A DNA stretch of 22,033 bases from an uncultured Lysobacterales bacterium. Lineage in GTDB: Bacteria; Pseudomonadota; Gammaproteobacteria; Xanthomonadales; Xanthomonadaceae. Of this stretch, positions 1 through 6,173 are shown one piece after another. Position 1 is the stretch's first letter; each line of letters begins with the position of its first letter. The notes below the pieces were generated by a model. That model did not search any database and was not told the origin of the DNA. It saw only the letters and a program-made list of their open reading frames with translations. The stretch spans positions 1 through 22,033 of the forward strand of contig CAMPJI010000037.1 in the NCBI GenBank assembly GCA_946886865.1. Reading direction: 5' to 3'. The position numbers and the translations under genes were made by a program.

Positions 1-320
1 AGATCGCCCTGCGCGCGATGGAAGCGCCGCTGCGCGAGATCGTGACCAACGCCGGCGAAGAGCCGTCGGTCATCCTCAACAACGTCAAGGACGGCACCGG
101 CGCCTACGGCTACAACGCCGCCACCGGCGAGTACGTGGACATGCTGGAAGCCGGCATCCTCGACCCGACCAAGGTGACCCGCACCGCGCTGCAGAACGCC
201 GCGTCGATCGCCGGCCTGATGATCACCACCGAGGCGATGGTGGGCGAGCTGCCGAAGAAGGACGAGCCGGCGATGCCGGGCGGCGGCGGCATGGGCGGCA
301 TGGGCGGCATGGATTTCTGA
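1..320 (+). CDS. groL: Chaperonin GroEL, C-terminal fragment (5' truncated by window)
   Basis: The reading frame is open from base 3 and ends at TGA 318-320, so only the last ~105 residues of the 60-kDa chaperonin are present. The fragment covers the end of the equatorial domain, with the typical [18 protein letters not shown] region and the conserved [17 protein letters not shown] helix. It ends in the Gly-Met-rich flexible tail ([11 protein letters not shown]) that lines the folding cavity in the family. GroEL forms the tetradecameric ATP-driven folding chamber in the cytoplasm with GroES, whose gene would lie upstream outside the window. A strong terminator follows 66 bp downstream, so the transcript ends here and is not joined to the next genes. 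Identity is certain. Confidence 0.98.
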   Translation, partial: IALRAMEAPLREIVTNAGEEPSVILNNVKDGTGAYGYNAATGEYVDMLEAGILDPTKVTRTALQNAASIAGLMITTEAMVGELPKKDEPAMPGGGGMGGMGGMDF

Positions 321-386
321 TCCCGCCCCTGCACGGTGCCAGGTGGCCGACGCAGCCCGTCGCATCACCGCGCACATGTCCAGTTG

Positions 387-417
387 AAAGGCCCGCGAAA
401 GCGGGCCTTTCTTTTTT
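387..417 (+). terminator. Rho-independent terminator of groEL
   Basis: A perfect 10-bp stem (aaaggcccgc at 387-396, gcgggccttt at 401-410) closes on a GAAA tetraloop and is followed by a C and six T residues. It lies directly downstream of groEL. The A/T-flanked stem may also stop the converging minus-strand gene, which ends at 426. Confidence 0.95.
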
Positions 418-425
418 GACCGGCA

Positions 426-821
426 CTACTTCACCCGGCAGCTCGCCGTGGTGGGCCCGGCAACGAACTGGCCGTTGGCATTGAACAGCGCTGCCCTGAC
501 GGCCCGGTTCTTGATGAACGTTGCCGGGATACGGGTGGCTCCAGCCCGGATGTCGGCGGGATTGCTGTCGAAGTCGAACTCGACTTCGTCGCCTTCCGCG
601 CTGCGCGGCGCGGACGTCACGCCCGCGTTGCCCGACAGCACGCGAGCGGTATACAGCGCGTTGGGTAGGACGTTGCTGGCGTCCACGGAAATCTTCGAAC
701 GGGCGGGATTGGCACGGACCTCACAGCGCACGCGGAGGCTGGCGGCGTCGGCGACGGCGGGGAGTGCAACGGCGATTGCGGTGCACAGGCACAGTGCGGC
801 GGACAGGATGGACGGTTTCAT
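426..821 (-). CDS. Small secreted hypothetical protein, putative sigma-regulon member
   Basis: Encodes 131 residues that I do not recognise as a named family. Residues 1-26 form a clear Sec signal peptide: Lys at position 2, a hydrophobic core, and cleavage after ADA. The mature part is ~105 residues with alternating polar/hydrophobic stretches suggesting a beta-rich fold. It has one Cys near each end (C33, C128) that could form a disulfide in the periplasm or outside the cell. The ATG at 821 is chosen because it opens the signal peptide and has an AAGAGG ribosome site 6 bases upstream. A longer in-frame start at 896 would begin inside the promoter and add an Arg-rich leader. The gene diverges from the sigma-factor operon, and its promoter matches the operon's promoter, so it is probably co-regulated. 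Function unknown. Confidence 0.8.
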   Translation of the reverse strand: MKPSILSAALCLCTAIAVALPAVADAASLRVRCEVRANPARSKISVDASNVLPNALYTARVLSGNAGVTSAPRSAEGDEVEFDFDSNPADIRAGATRIPATFIKNRAVRAALFNANGQFVAGPTTASCRVK

Positions 822-894
822 GCGGGGCCTCTTTCCAGGTCGGGTGGTCGGCCGTGTGCGTGGCCGCGTCCGGACGTGTTGTCGGACCGCGTAC

Positions 895-920
895 ATACCG
901 GAACCGGGCGAACCGGTTCA
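895..920 (-). promoter_or_regulatory. Putative ECF-sigma promoter of the secreted-protein gene
   Basis: Read on the minus strand, TGAACC (915-920) is followed after exactly 15 bases by GGTAT (895-899). This matches the element driving the divergent sigma operon at 946-971. The predicted start leaves a ~65-base leader before the ATG at 821. The -35 part overlaps a perfect palindrome GAACCGGTTC (910-919). Assignment to the adjacent sigma factor is inference. Confidence 0.55.
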
Positions 921-945
921 TGCCGCGCATGCTCTGGCGGGTGAT

Positions 946-971
946 TGAACCGGACGGCCCCGGCCCGGTAT
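946..971 (+). promoter_or_regulatory. Putative autoregulated ECF-sigma promoter of the sigma operon
   Basis: TGAACC (946-951), a 15-base spacer, then GGTAT (967-971). ECF promoters typically have a GAAC-containing -35 and a short -10, and these elements resemble that pattern. Transcription would start near 977-980, giving a ~25-base leader containing the AAGGA ribosome site of the gene at 1003. The same element occurs divergently at 895-920. Confidence 0.55.
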
Positions 972-1002
972 CCACCACCGTTCAAGTCACTGAAGGACGA
1001 TC

Positions 1003-1593
1003 ATGAGCGGCACCCCGCATGGGAATCCGGACGCCGCCCGTGCGGCCGACGAGGAACTGTCCCTGATGGCCGGTGTCGCCGCGGCACGGATGGACGCGTT
1101 CAAGGCCCTGTACCTGCTCTATCAGCCACGTCTGGCGCGTTTCGTGCAGCGCATGACCGCCCGGCCCGACATGGTCGAAGAAGTGCTCGATGACACGATG
1201 CTGGTCGTCTGGCGGCGCGCGCATACCTTCGTGCCGACCGGGAAGGTGTCGACCTGGATTTTCGGCATCGCGTACCGCCAGGCACTCAAGGCCCTGCGAC
1301 AGGCCGGCGACACGCGCATCGCCTATGTCGGCGAGGGTCATCCGGTCGTCGACGAGGAGGCAGATCCCGGCGAACTCGTCCACCGACAGCAGCAACACGA
1401 CCGAATCGGCCGTGCGTTGGAGGCGCTGCCGCTCGAGCAGCGCGCCGTGGTGGAAATGACGTACTTCCTGGGCTGCAGCTGTCGCGATGTCGCCGACGTG
1501 ATGGGGTGCCCGGTGGATACGGTCAAGACCCGCATGTTCTATGCGCGCAAGCGGTTGCGAACGTTGCTGGGTGACCGCGAGGAGGCGATATGA
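1003..1593 (+). CDS. ECF-type RNA polymerase sigma factor
   Basis: Encodes 196 residues, the usual size of an ECF sigma factor. Region 2 lies around residues 33-100, with the -10-recognition helix around DMVEEVLDDTMLVVWRRA and a STWIFGIAYRQAL segment. Region 4 lies around 137-190 (LEALPLEQRAVVEMTYFLG, then a helix-turn-helix ending VKTRMFYARKRLRTLL) and should read the -35 element. The linker is short and there is no C-terminal extension. The start is supported by AAGGA five bases upstream of the ATG. The stop overlaps the next gene's start (ATGA at 1590-1593), the standard layout for a sigma/anti-sigma pair. The protein is expected to be held at the inner membrane by the anti-sigma factor until an envelope signal releases it. 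Probable targets are its own operon and the divergent secreted protein, from shared promoter elements. The exact ECF group is not assigned. Confidence 0.93.
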   Translation: MSGTPHGNPDAARAADEELSLMAGVAAARMDAFKALYLLYQPRLARFVQRMTARPDMVEEVLDDTMLVVWRRAHTFVPTGKVSTWIFGIAYRQALKALRQAGDTRIAYVGEGHPVVDEEADPGELVHRQQQHDRIGRALEALPLEQRAVVEMTYFLGCSCRDVADVMGCPVDTVKTRMFYARKRLRTLLGDREEAI

Positions 1594-2279
1594 GCGGAAA
1601 ACTGCTTCGGTTCACGGGCAGCGAGCACGACGAGGCCATCCGCATGCTCCCGTGGCTGGTCAATGGCAGCCTCGACGCACGCGAGGATGCGTTCGTGAGC
1701 GCCCACCTCCAGGCGTGCGCGCACTGCCGGAACGAACGGGACCTGTTGAACGCGCTCCGGGAGGCGTGCCGCGCGCCGGGCGCGGACCCGGTGCCGCCGC
1801 CGGCGTTCGCGCGGCTGCGCGCACGCGTCGAGGCCGGGGCGCGCGTACCGCAACCTTCGGGGGTGCGTGCGCGATTGAACGCGGCGCGGGCCGGGTGGGT
1901 CAGGGCGCCGACCTGGCTGCGAGCGGCGGCCTGCCTCCAGGCCGCCCTGTTGATCGCCGTCGCCACCGCGTGGTCGATGCGGGTGCCCGGCCTGGCGGAG
2001 CGACCGGCGGCGTACCGCACCCTGGGCAGCGATGCGTCCGTCGCGGTGCCGACGCCCGGCAAGACGCGGTTCCTGCTGATGCTCGCGCCCGATGTGAGCC
2101 AGGGGCGGACCCGGCAGCTGTTGCATGCCCACGGCGCGCGCATCGTCGACGGTCCAAGCGATGCCGGCGCCTACATGGTCGAAGTCGACGCGGTGGACGC
2201 CGGGGCCATGCATCGGACGCTGAGCGAAGCCGACGGTGTGGTGTTGCTGGAAGCGCTCGGCGCGGGCGGTCCCGGGTGA
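1590..2279 (+). CDS. Zinc-finger anti-sigma factor with a subtilisin pro-domain-like periplasmic domain
   Basis: Encodes 229 residues. The cytoplasmic part has a ZAS-type zinc site H39-x3-C43-x2-C46 in the context SAHLQACAHC, as in zf-HC2 anti-sigma factors. One transmembrane helix lies at about 109-129. The periplasmic C-terminus (about 159-222) is unusual. It begins RFLLML, then has a helix containing RQLLHAHGARIV, a strand AYMVEV and a final LSEADGVVLLEAL. This is the layout of inhibitor-I9-like pro-domains of subtilisins. The downstream protease has a matching region beginning RILLML and containing RQLARQHGLRMV. I infer that this domain senses or binds the protease. It overlaps the sigma gene by 4 bases at its start and the protease gene by 4 at its stop, so the three are translationally coupled. 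The anti-sigma role is strong; the pro-domain relation is from eye alignment. Confidence 0.88.
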   Translation: MSGKLLRFTGSEHDEAIRMLPWLVNGSLDAREDAFVSAHLQACAHCRNERDLLNALREACRAPGADPVPPPAFARLRARVEAGARVPQPSGVRARLNAARAGWVRAPTWLRAAACLQAALLIAVATAWSMRVPGLAERPAAYRTLGSDASVAVPTPGKTRFLLMLAPDVSQGRTRQLLHAHGARIVDGPSDAGAYMVEVDAVDAGAMHRTLSEADGVVLLEALGAGGPG

Positions 2280-3577
2280 ACCGCAGCGCCCGCTTTCTGC
2301 TGGTGGCGCTTGCAGTGCTCCTGTGGGGGGCCGCGCCACCCGCTGCCCGTGCACAGCCGCCGGGCACGCCGCAGGACGTGGAGCAGCCAACGTCGACCAT
2401 CGACCAGCGCATCCTGCTGATGCTGCGCGTCCCGCCGACGCATTACCGGCCCGACAAGGCGTACGGTGGGGGCTACCTCAATCCGCCAGGCGTCCAGTCG
2501 CGCCGGCAGGCCGTCAGGCAGCTGGCCCGGCAGCACGGGCTGCGCATGGTGGAGGACTGGCCGATGCCCGCCCTCGGCCTCGATTGTTTCGTGCTCGAGG
2601 CGCCCAGTGCGGATGCGCGTGCCCGCGTATTGCCGCGTCTGCTCGCCGACCCGCGCGTGGAGTCCGCGCAACCGGTGCAGCGCTTCCGCGCCCTGTCCTC
2701 CAACCTGGGCGATCCTCTTTCCGGCGCGCAACCCGCGGTGCAGGCCTGGCGCCTGCACGAGCTGCACAGGGTCGCCACGGGACGGGGCGTGCTCGTGGCG
2801 TCCATCGACAGCGGTGTGGATACGGGGCACCCCGATCTTCGCGGGCAGCGCATCAGCACGCACGATTTCGTCGAAGGCCAGGACTACCGCGCCGAAGCCC
2901 ACGGCACCGCCATTGGCGGCATCATCGTCGCCCGGCCCGGCAACGGCGCCGGCATCGTCGGCATCGCCCCCGACGCTGCATTGCTGGCGTTGCGCGCCTG
3001 CACCCAGTCGGGCCCCCGCGGCGAGGCCGCATGCGACACCTTCAGCCTGGCCAAGGCGCTCCAGTTCGCGGTTTCCGCGCGCGCGCAGGTGGTGAACATG
3101 AGCCTGACCGGGCCCGAGGATCGCCTCCTCGGGCGCCTGATCGATGTCGCCCTGCAGCGCGGGTCCATCGTGGTGGGGGCCGTGGACCCGGAATCGGATG
3201 CCCCGGGGTTCCCTGCCAGCCACGCCGGTGTCCTGGCCGTCACTGGAATCAAGGACCCGAGACCCCGCGGTTCCGACGTGCTGCGCGTCCCCGACCGCGG
3301 CATTCCAGCGCCGGCCGTTGGCGGCGGCTGGAACCTGGTGTCGGGCAGTTCCTTTGCCTCCGCCCAGCTCAGCGGGCTCGTTGCCCTGGGCTGGCAGTTG
3401 GCCCCGCGCGCCGGGTCGGCGCACGTGCGCGCCGCCTTCATGCCGCCGCGTGCGCTAGGCTTGCCGGCACGGCCGCCACACCCGGTGGACGCTTGCGTGG
3501 TGTTCGAACGCGTGTCCGGCCAGTGCGCCTGCGACTGCGCGGCCGCACGCCCCTCACAGGCCAGGCCGCACCGATGA
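2276..3577 (+). CDS. S8 (subtilisin-like) serine protease, atypical oxyanion residue, sigma-operon member
   Basis: Encodes 433 residues from a GTG start that overlaps the anti-sigma stop (GTGA). Longer frames upstream would run antisense-like through the sigma and anti-sigma genes and are rejected. A signal peptide covers ~1-26 (cleavage after ARA). A pro-domain-like region lies at ~44-135, with an unusual Gly/Pro/Tyr-rich insert around 54-72. The catalytic domain follows. Triad residues are D178 (SIDSGVDTGHP), H209 (AEAHGTAIGG) and S359 (SGSSFASAQLSG). The oxyanion-hole position, normally Asn in an AGN motif, reads GAVDPES, giving D304. Asp there is rare in the family and may lower or tune activity. 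The C-terminal ~50 residues contain a Cys cluster (C407, C417, C419, C421). The product is expected to be exported, with its substrate unknown. Co-transcription with an anti-sigma factor suggests a role in signal transduction or as an output of the stress response. Confidence 0.9.
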   Translation: MNRSARFLLVALAVLLWGAAPPAARAQPPGTPQDVEQPTSTIDQRILLMLRVPPTHYRPDKAYGGGYLNPPGVQSRRQAVRQLARQHGLRMVEDWPMPALGLDCFVLEAPSADARARVLPRLLADPRVESAQPVQRFRALSSNLGDPLSGAQPAVQAWRLHELHRVATGRGVLVASIDSGVDTGHPDLRGQRISTHDFVEGQDYRAEAHGTAIGGIIVARPGNGAGIVGIAPDAALLALRACTQSGPRGEAACDTFSLAKALQFAVSARAQVVNMSLTGPEDRLLGRLIDVALQRGSIVVGAVDPESDAPGFPASHAGVLAVTGIKDPRPRGSDVLRVPDRGIPAPAVGGGWNLVSGSSFASAQLSGLVALGWQLAPRAGSAHVRAAFMPPRALGLPARPPHPVDACVVFERVSGQCACDCAAARPSQARPHR

Positions 3578-3586
3578 GACGGTTCC

Positions 3587-4270
3587 GTGCCGCGATACGT
3601 GTTGCTGACGGGCTTGGCGGGGTTGCTCTCGTGCGCCAGCGCGGGCGCAGAAACGAGTGTCGGCATCGTGTCGGATTACCGCTATCGCGGCCTGTCCCTG
3701 ACCGGCGGGCAGCCGTCCGTCCACGTCGCATGGGCCTGGGACGGTGACGCGGGCGGCTACGCGGGCGTCGTCGCGGCAGGAACGGAAATAGGGGAGGAGC
3801 CGGGTGTACAGCTCGTCTCCTACACCGGGCGCGGCTGGCGCCTCCAGAACGGACGCAGCATTGAAGCGGGCGTTCAATACGTGGCTTTCAGCCGCCATCG
3901 AAACGAGGACTACGCCGAGCTGTATGCCGGCGTGCTGTCGGACCGCTGGAGCATGCGCACCTATTACCAGCCCGAGCCGCTGGGCGACTACGGGCCGGCG
4001 GCGTACGTTGAAGGCAACCTCAGCCGGCCCGTGGGCGAGCGCATCCTGCTGTTCGGCCACGTGGGCGCCGGATGGCGCGGTGGCCCGCTCGAACCGGGCA
4101 CGGACCGCACGTATCTGGACGGGCGTATCGGCGTGGGGATGGAGGCTGCCGCGTTCAATTTCTACGTGCAGTATGTGGCGGTGGCCGGTCGTACCGGTTA
4201 TCTGGCGGGTGACGTCGGGCCGGGCGCCGATGCGAGCGGGTGGGTGGTCGGGTTGAGCCGCTCTTGGTAA
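3587..4270 (+). CDS. TorF family putative porin (Gcw_chp-type outer-membrane protein)
   Basis: Encodes 227 residues. The likely GTG start at 3587 gives a signal peptide of 21 residues (cleavage after AGA). The mature N-terminus, with SDYRYRGLSLTGGQPSV, is the hallmark opening of the TorF/Gcw_chp family of small outer-membrane beta-barrels. The rest alternates aromatic/Gly-rich strands and ends in an aromatic residue (SRSW), as outer-membrane barrels usually do. It begins 9 bases after the protease stop and no strong ribosome site is visible, so translation is probably coupled and the gene is the last member of the sigma operon. The family's substrate is not firmly known. Its presence supports an envelope-stress or outer-membrane-remodelling role for the operon. 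Confidence 0.85.
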   Translation: MPRYVLLTGLAGLLSCASAGAETSVGIVSDYRYRGLSLTGGQPSVHVAWAWDGDAGGYAGVVAAGTEIGEEPGVQLVSYTGRGWRLQNGRSIEAGVQYVAFSRHRNEDYAELYAGVLSDRWSMRTYYQPEPLGDYGPAAYVEGNLSRPVGERILLFGHVGAGWRGGPLEPGTDRTYLDGRIGVGMEAAAFNFYVQYVAVAGRTGYLAGDVGPGADASGWVVGLSRSW

Positions 4271-4356
4271 GCGCATGGGTCGAGCGCCCGGTCGATGGGC
4301 GGGGATCCGCCGTTCGGGCGTGCAGCGGCGCTTTTCTTGAACCCGCTGGTTTTCTT

Positions 4357-4386
4357 TTGCACTGCAGCGTGCAATGGCCCTAACGA
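4357..4386 (+). promoter_or_regulatory. Weak candidate promoter with dyad upstream of an isolated terminator
   Basis: TTGCAC (4357-4362) and TAACGA (4381-4386) are 18 bases apart and could form a sigma-70 promoter. The first hexamer is also half of an inverted repeat, TTGCAC-N6-GTGCAA (4357-4374). If active it would give a ~70-base transcript ending at the terminator 4431-4466. Alternatively the dyad is just part of the 3' untranslated region of the porin operon. Confidence 0.25.
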
Positions 4387-4430
4387 TTCCTTCACGATCG
4401 ACCTGCATCCCGACGTGGGGGAGGGAGCAG

Positions 4431-4466
4431 GGCCCGCTACCGGTTCGACCGGGGCGGGCCTTTTTT
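4431..4466 (+). terminator. Rho-independent terminator
   Basis: An outer 7-bp stem (ggcccgc 4431-4437, gcgggcc 4454-4460) encloses an inner stem cggt/accg (4441-4444, 4448-4451) and is followed by six T residues. It lies 160 bp past the porin stop, so it most simply ends the sigma operon with a long 3' untranslated region. It could also end a separate small RNA. Confidence 0.9.
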
Positions 4467-4635
4467 ATGTTCCGGGCGGGCGTTGTCGCCCCGAAGCCGA
4501 TGCCGGCCCGCCTCTGATGCCGTCGGCCGTGCGCGTGGGCCGTCCGGTCCACCGCGTCGGCCTGGTCCGGAAACCCGGTGCGGTCGTGGTGCCGGATGAG
4601 CGCACGTGGCCGGTTTCGCTGACCAACTACGTGCC

Positions 4636-4663
4636 TTGCGGCCGCGCGCGGGGCCGCTATCGT
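4636..4663 (+). promoter_or_regulatory. Putative sigma-70 promoter of the second S8 protease
   Basis: TTGCGG (4636-4641), a 16-base spacer, and TATCGT (4658-4663). The predicted start near 4670 gives a ~50-base leader that contains the hairpin 4678-4708 and the ribosome site. The promoter lies in an otherwise unexplained region in the right place for the gene at 4722. Confidence 0.5.
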
Positions 4664-4677
4664 CAGCCTCCGGGGGA

Positions 4678-4708
4678 GATAACCGCGACGCGAGTCGCGC
4701 ACGTTATC
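4678..4708 (+). promoter_or_regulatory. Leader hairpin directly upstream of the protease ribosome site
   Basis: GATAAC-CGCGAC (4678-4689) pairs with GTCGCG (4694-4699) and GTTATC (4703-4708) around a GCGA loop. A 3-base CAC bulge separates the two pairing blocks, giving 12 bp in all. The ribosome site GGAGAGAG starts two bases later. It could stabilise the mRNA 5' end, control translation, or be a DNA operator. Confidence 0.6.
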
Positions 4709-4721
4709 CGGAGAGAGAGCA

Positions 4722-6065
4722 ATGAAGGGTTCAGTCCTCGCAACAGGCATCGCGGCCGCGTTGTTGGCCGGCGGTGCGCAGGCGGCCACCTACGTGGTCC
4801 AGGCCAAGGCACTGGCGTTCGACCAGGCACTGGCGAAGAAGATGGAAGCCAACGGCGGGCAGGTGCTGCGGCGGTTCCCGCAGATCGGCGTGGCCATCGT
4901 GGAGGGCGACAACGGCTTTGGCAGCCGCGCCGCGCGCGTACCGGGCATCCGTTCGGCGGTGAAGGACATCTCGCTGCAGTTCGACATCCCCGAAGCGTTC
5001 GAGGTCAGCTTCCAGGAGGCCGCCGCCAACCCGCCCACCAGCGGCGACGACGACTTCTATTTCGACCTCCAGTGGGGGCATGACGCGATCGACGCGGTCG
5101 AGGCGTGGAACCGCGGCTACCGCGGTGCCGGCGCGACCGTCGCCATCCTCGACTCGGGACTGGACTGCGACCACCCGGACATGGTGCCCAACAACCTGGC
5201 GGGGCTGAATGCCTCGTTCGTCCCGGGCGAGGCGGTGTGTACGCTGCCGGCGGGCTTCAACCACGGCACACACGTCGCCGGCACCGTTGCGGCCGCCGAC
5301 AACGCCTTCGGGTCGATCGGCGTGGCACCGGACGCGGACTACTTCTCGGTCAAGGTGCTGTCGGCGTTCACCGGAAGCGGCAGCTTCGACAGCATCCTGT
5401 CGGGCATCGTCTACGCGGCCGACGCCGGCGCCGATGTCATCAACATGAGCCTGGGCGTGCGCGGCGGCCTGCCGCTGAGCCAGGACACCAACGAGCTGGT
5501 GCATTCGGTGACGCGCGCGGTGAGCTACGCACGCAGCCAGAACACCACGGTCATCGCATCCGCCGGTAACGACGGCATCAACTACGACAACGCGACCGAC
5601 CCCGACGGCAACCGGCTGATGGCCTTCCCGGCGCAGGTGGACGGCGTGATTGCCGTGTCGGCCACCGCGCCGATCGGCTGGGGCCTGGACCCGGACACCG
5701 ACCTCGACCTGGCTGCCAGCTACACCAGCCACGGGCGGCGCATGGTGCACCTGGCCGGCCCGGGCGGCGACGACATGTACCCGACGAACGAGAACTGCCC
5801 GGCCGTTGCCGGCCTGGTCCGTCCGTGCTGGGTGCTGGACCTGGTGTTCAGCACCTCCAACGGCGGCTGGTCGTGGGCGGCCGGCACCAGTATGGCGGCC
5901 CCGCACGTCTCGGGCGTGGCGGCGATGCTGATCGGCGCGGCGGGCGGCGAGATGTCGCCCAACCAGGTGGAGGAAGCGCTGCGTCTTGGCGCCGATGACA
6001 TCGGCGAGCGCGGTACCGATGCCTTCTTCGGCCGCGGGCGCGTCAACGCCGACCAGTCGCTGTAA
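4722..6065 (+). CDS. S8 family subtilisin-like serine protease, secreted, canonical triad
   Basis: Encodes 447 residues, with a GGAGAGAG ribosome site 4 bases before the ATG. The signal peptide covers residues 1-21 (cleavage after AQA). An I9-like pro-domain lies at about 23-88 (TYVVQAKAL through a paired GGQVLRRF and GIRSAVKD). The catalytic domain has D144 (AILDSGLDCDHP), H181 (NHGTHVAGT), oxyanion N283 (SAGNDG) and S390 (AGTSMAAPHVSG). All key residues are intact, unlike the neighbouring protease at 2276. The C-terminus ends soon after the catalytic domain (FFGRGRVNADQSL), with no pre-peptidase C-terminal or sorting domain, so it should be a freely secreted or periplasmic protease. It has its own promoter and is separated from the sigma operon by a terminator. 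A strong hairpin follows at 6116. Such extracellular proteases are abundant in Lysobacter-like predators; a nutritional or lytic role is inference. Confidence 0.94.
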   Translation: MKGSVLATGIAAALLAGGAQAATYVVQAKALAFDQALAKKMEANGGQVLRRFPQIGVAIVEGDNGFGSRAARVPGIRSAVKDISLQFDIPEAFEVSFQEAAANPPTSGDDDFYFDLQWGHDAIDAVEAWNRGYRGAGATVAILDSGLDCDHPDMVPNNLAGLNASFVPGEAVCTLPAGFNHGTHVAGTVAAADNAFGSIGVAPDADYFSVKVLSAFTGSGSFDSILSGIVYAADAGADVINMSLGVRGGLPLSQDTNELVHSVTRAVSYARSQNTTVIASAGNDGINYDNATDPDGNRLMAFPAQVDGVIAVSATAPIGWGLDPDTDLDLAASYTSHGRRMVHLAGPGGDDMYPTNENCPAVAGLVRPCWVLDLVFSTSNGGWSWAAGTSMAAPHVSGVAAMLIGAAGGEMSPNQVEEALRLGADDIGERGTDAFFGRGRVNADQSL

Positions 6066-6115
6066 CCGGCCTCGACTCCGGAACGGCTGGCGGCGAAGGC
6101 ACCGCCCCGGCCCGT

Positions 6116-6147
6116 GCAGGCGCCCGCCCCCGTGGCGGGCGTCCTGC
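6116..6147 (+). terminator. GC-rich hairpin without T-tract between protease and glnE
   Basis: A near-perfect stem pairs gcagg + cgcccgcc (6116-6128) with ggcgggcg + cctgc (6134-6147), with one bulged T and a 5-base loop. No T run follows, so it is either a weak or factor-assisted terminator for the protease gene or an mRNA end stabiliser. Its position argues against the GTG at 6114 as the glnE start. Confidence 0.5.
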
Positions 6148-6173
6148 CGTCTGGTGCATGCCATCATCGACGG

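Larger units (their letters stand above)
4271..4721. other. 451-bp intergenic region between porin and second protease
   Basis: I see no convincing gene here. Frames crossing the region lack ribosome sites and family features. It contains a dyad and weak promoter-like element (4357-4386), a strong rightward terminator (4431-4466), a promoter for the next gene (4636-4663) and a leader hairpin (4678-4708). The TGAACC-N15-GGTAT element of the sigma module is absent, so the second protease is probably not in that regulon. Confidence 0.75.

Noticed and set aside
283..317. GGC-ATG tandem repeat near the start of the window
   Set aside because: It is simply the coding sequence of the normal Gly-Gly-Met tail of GroEL.
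1541..2275. Extended N-terminus for the sigma-operon protease starting at 1541
   Set aside because: It would run out of frame through the anti-sigma gene with Arg/Gly-rich nonsense. The GTG at 2276 directly opens a signal peptide and overlaps the preceding stop as expected in an operon.
4295..4721. Possible gene in the intergenic region before the second protease
   Set aside because: The frame crosses a strong terminator and a promoter, has no ribosome site, and continues out of frame into the protease gene.
6114..6173. GTG start for glnE at 6114
   Set aside because: The added 20 residues coincide with a 13-bp hairpin and do not look like GlnE. Starting at ATG 6174 gives 945 residues, matching the family.
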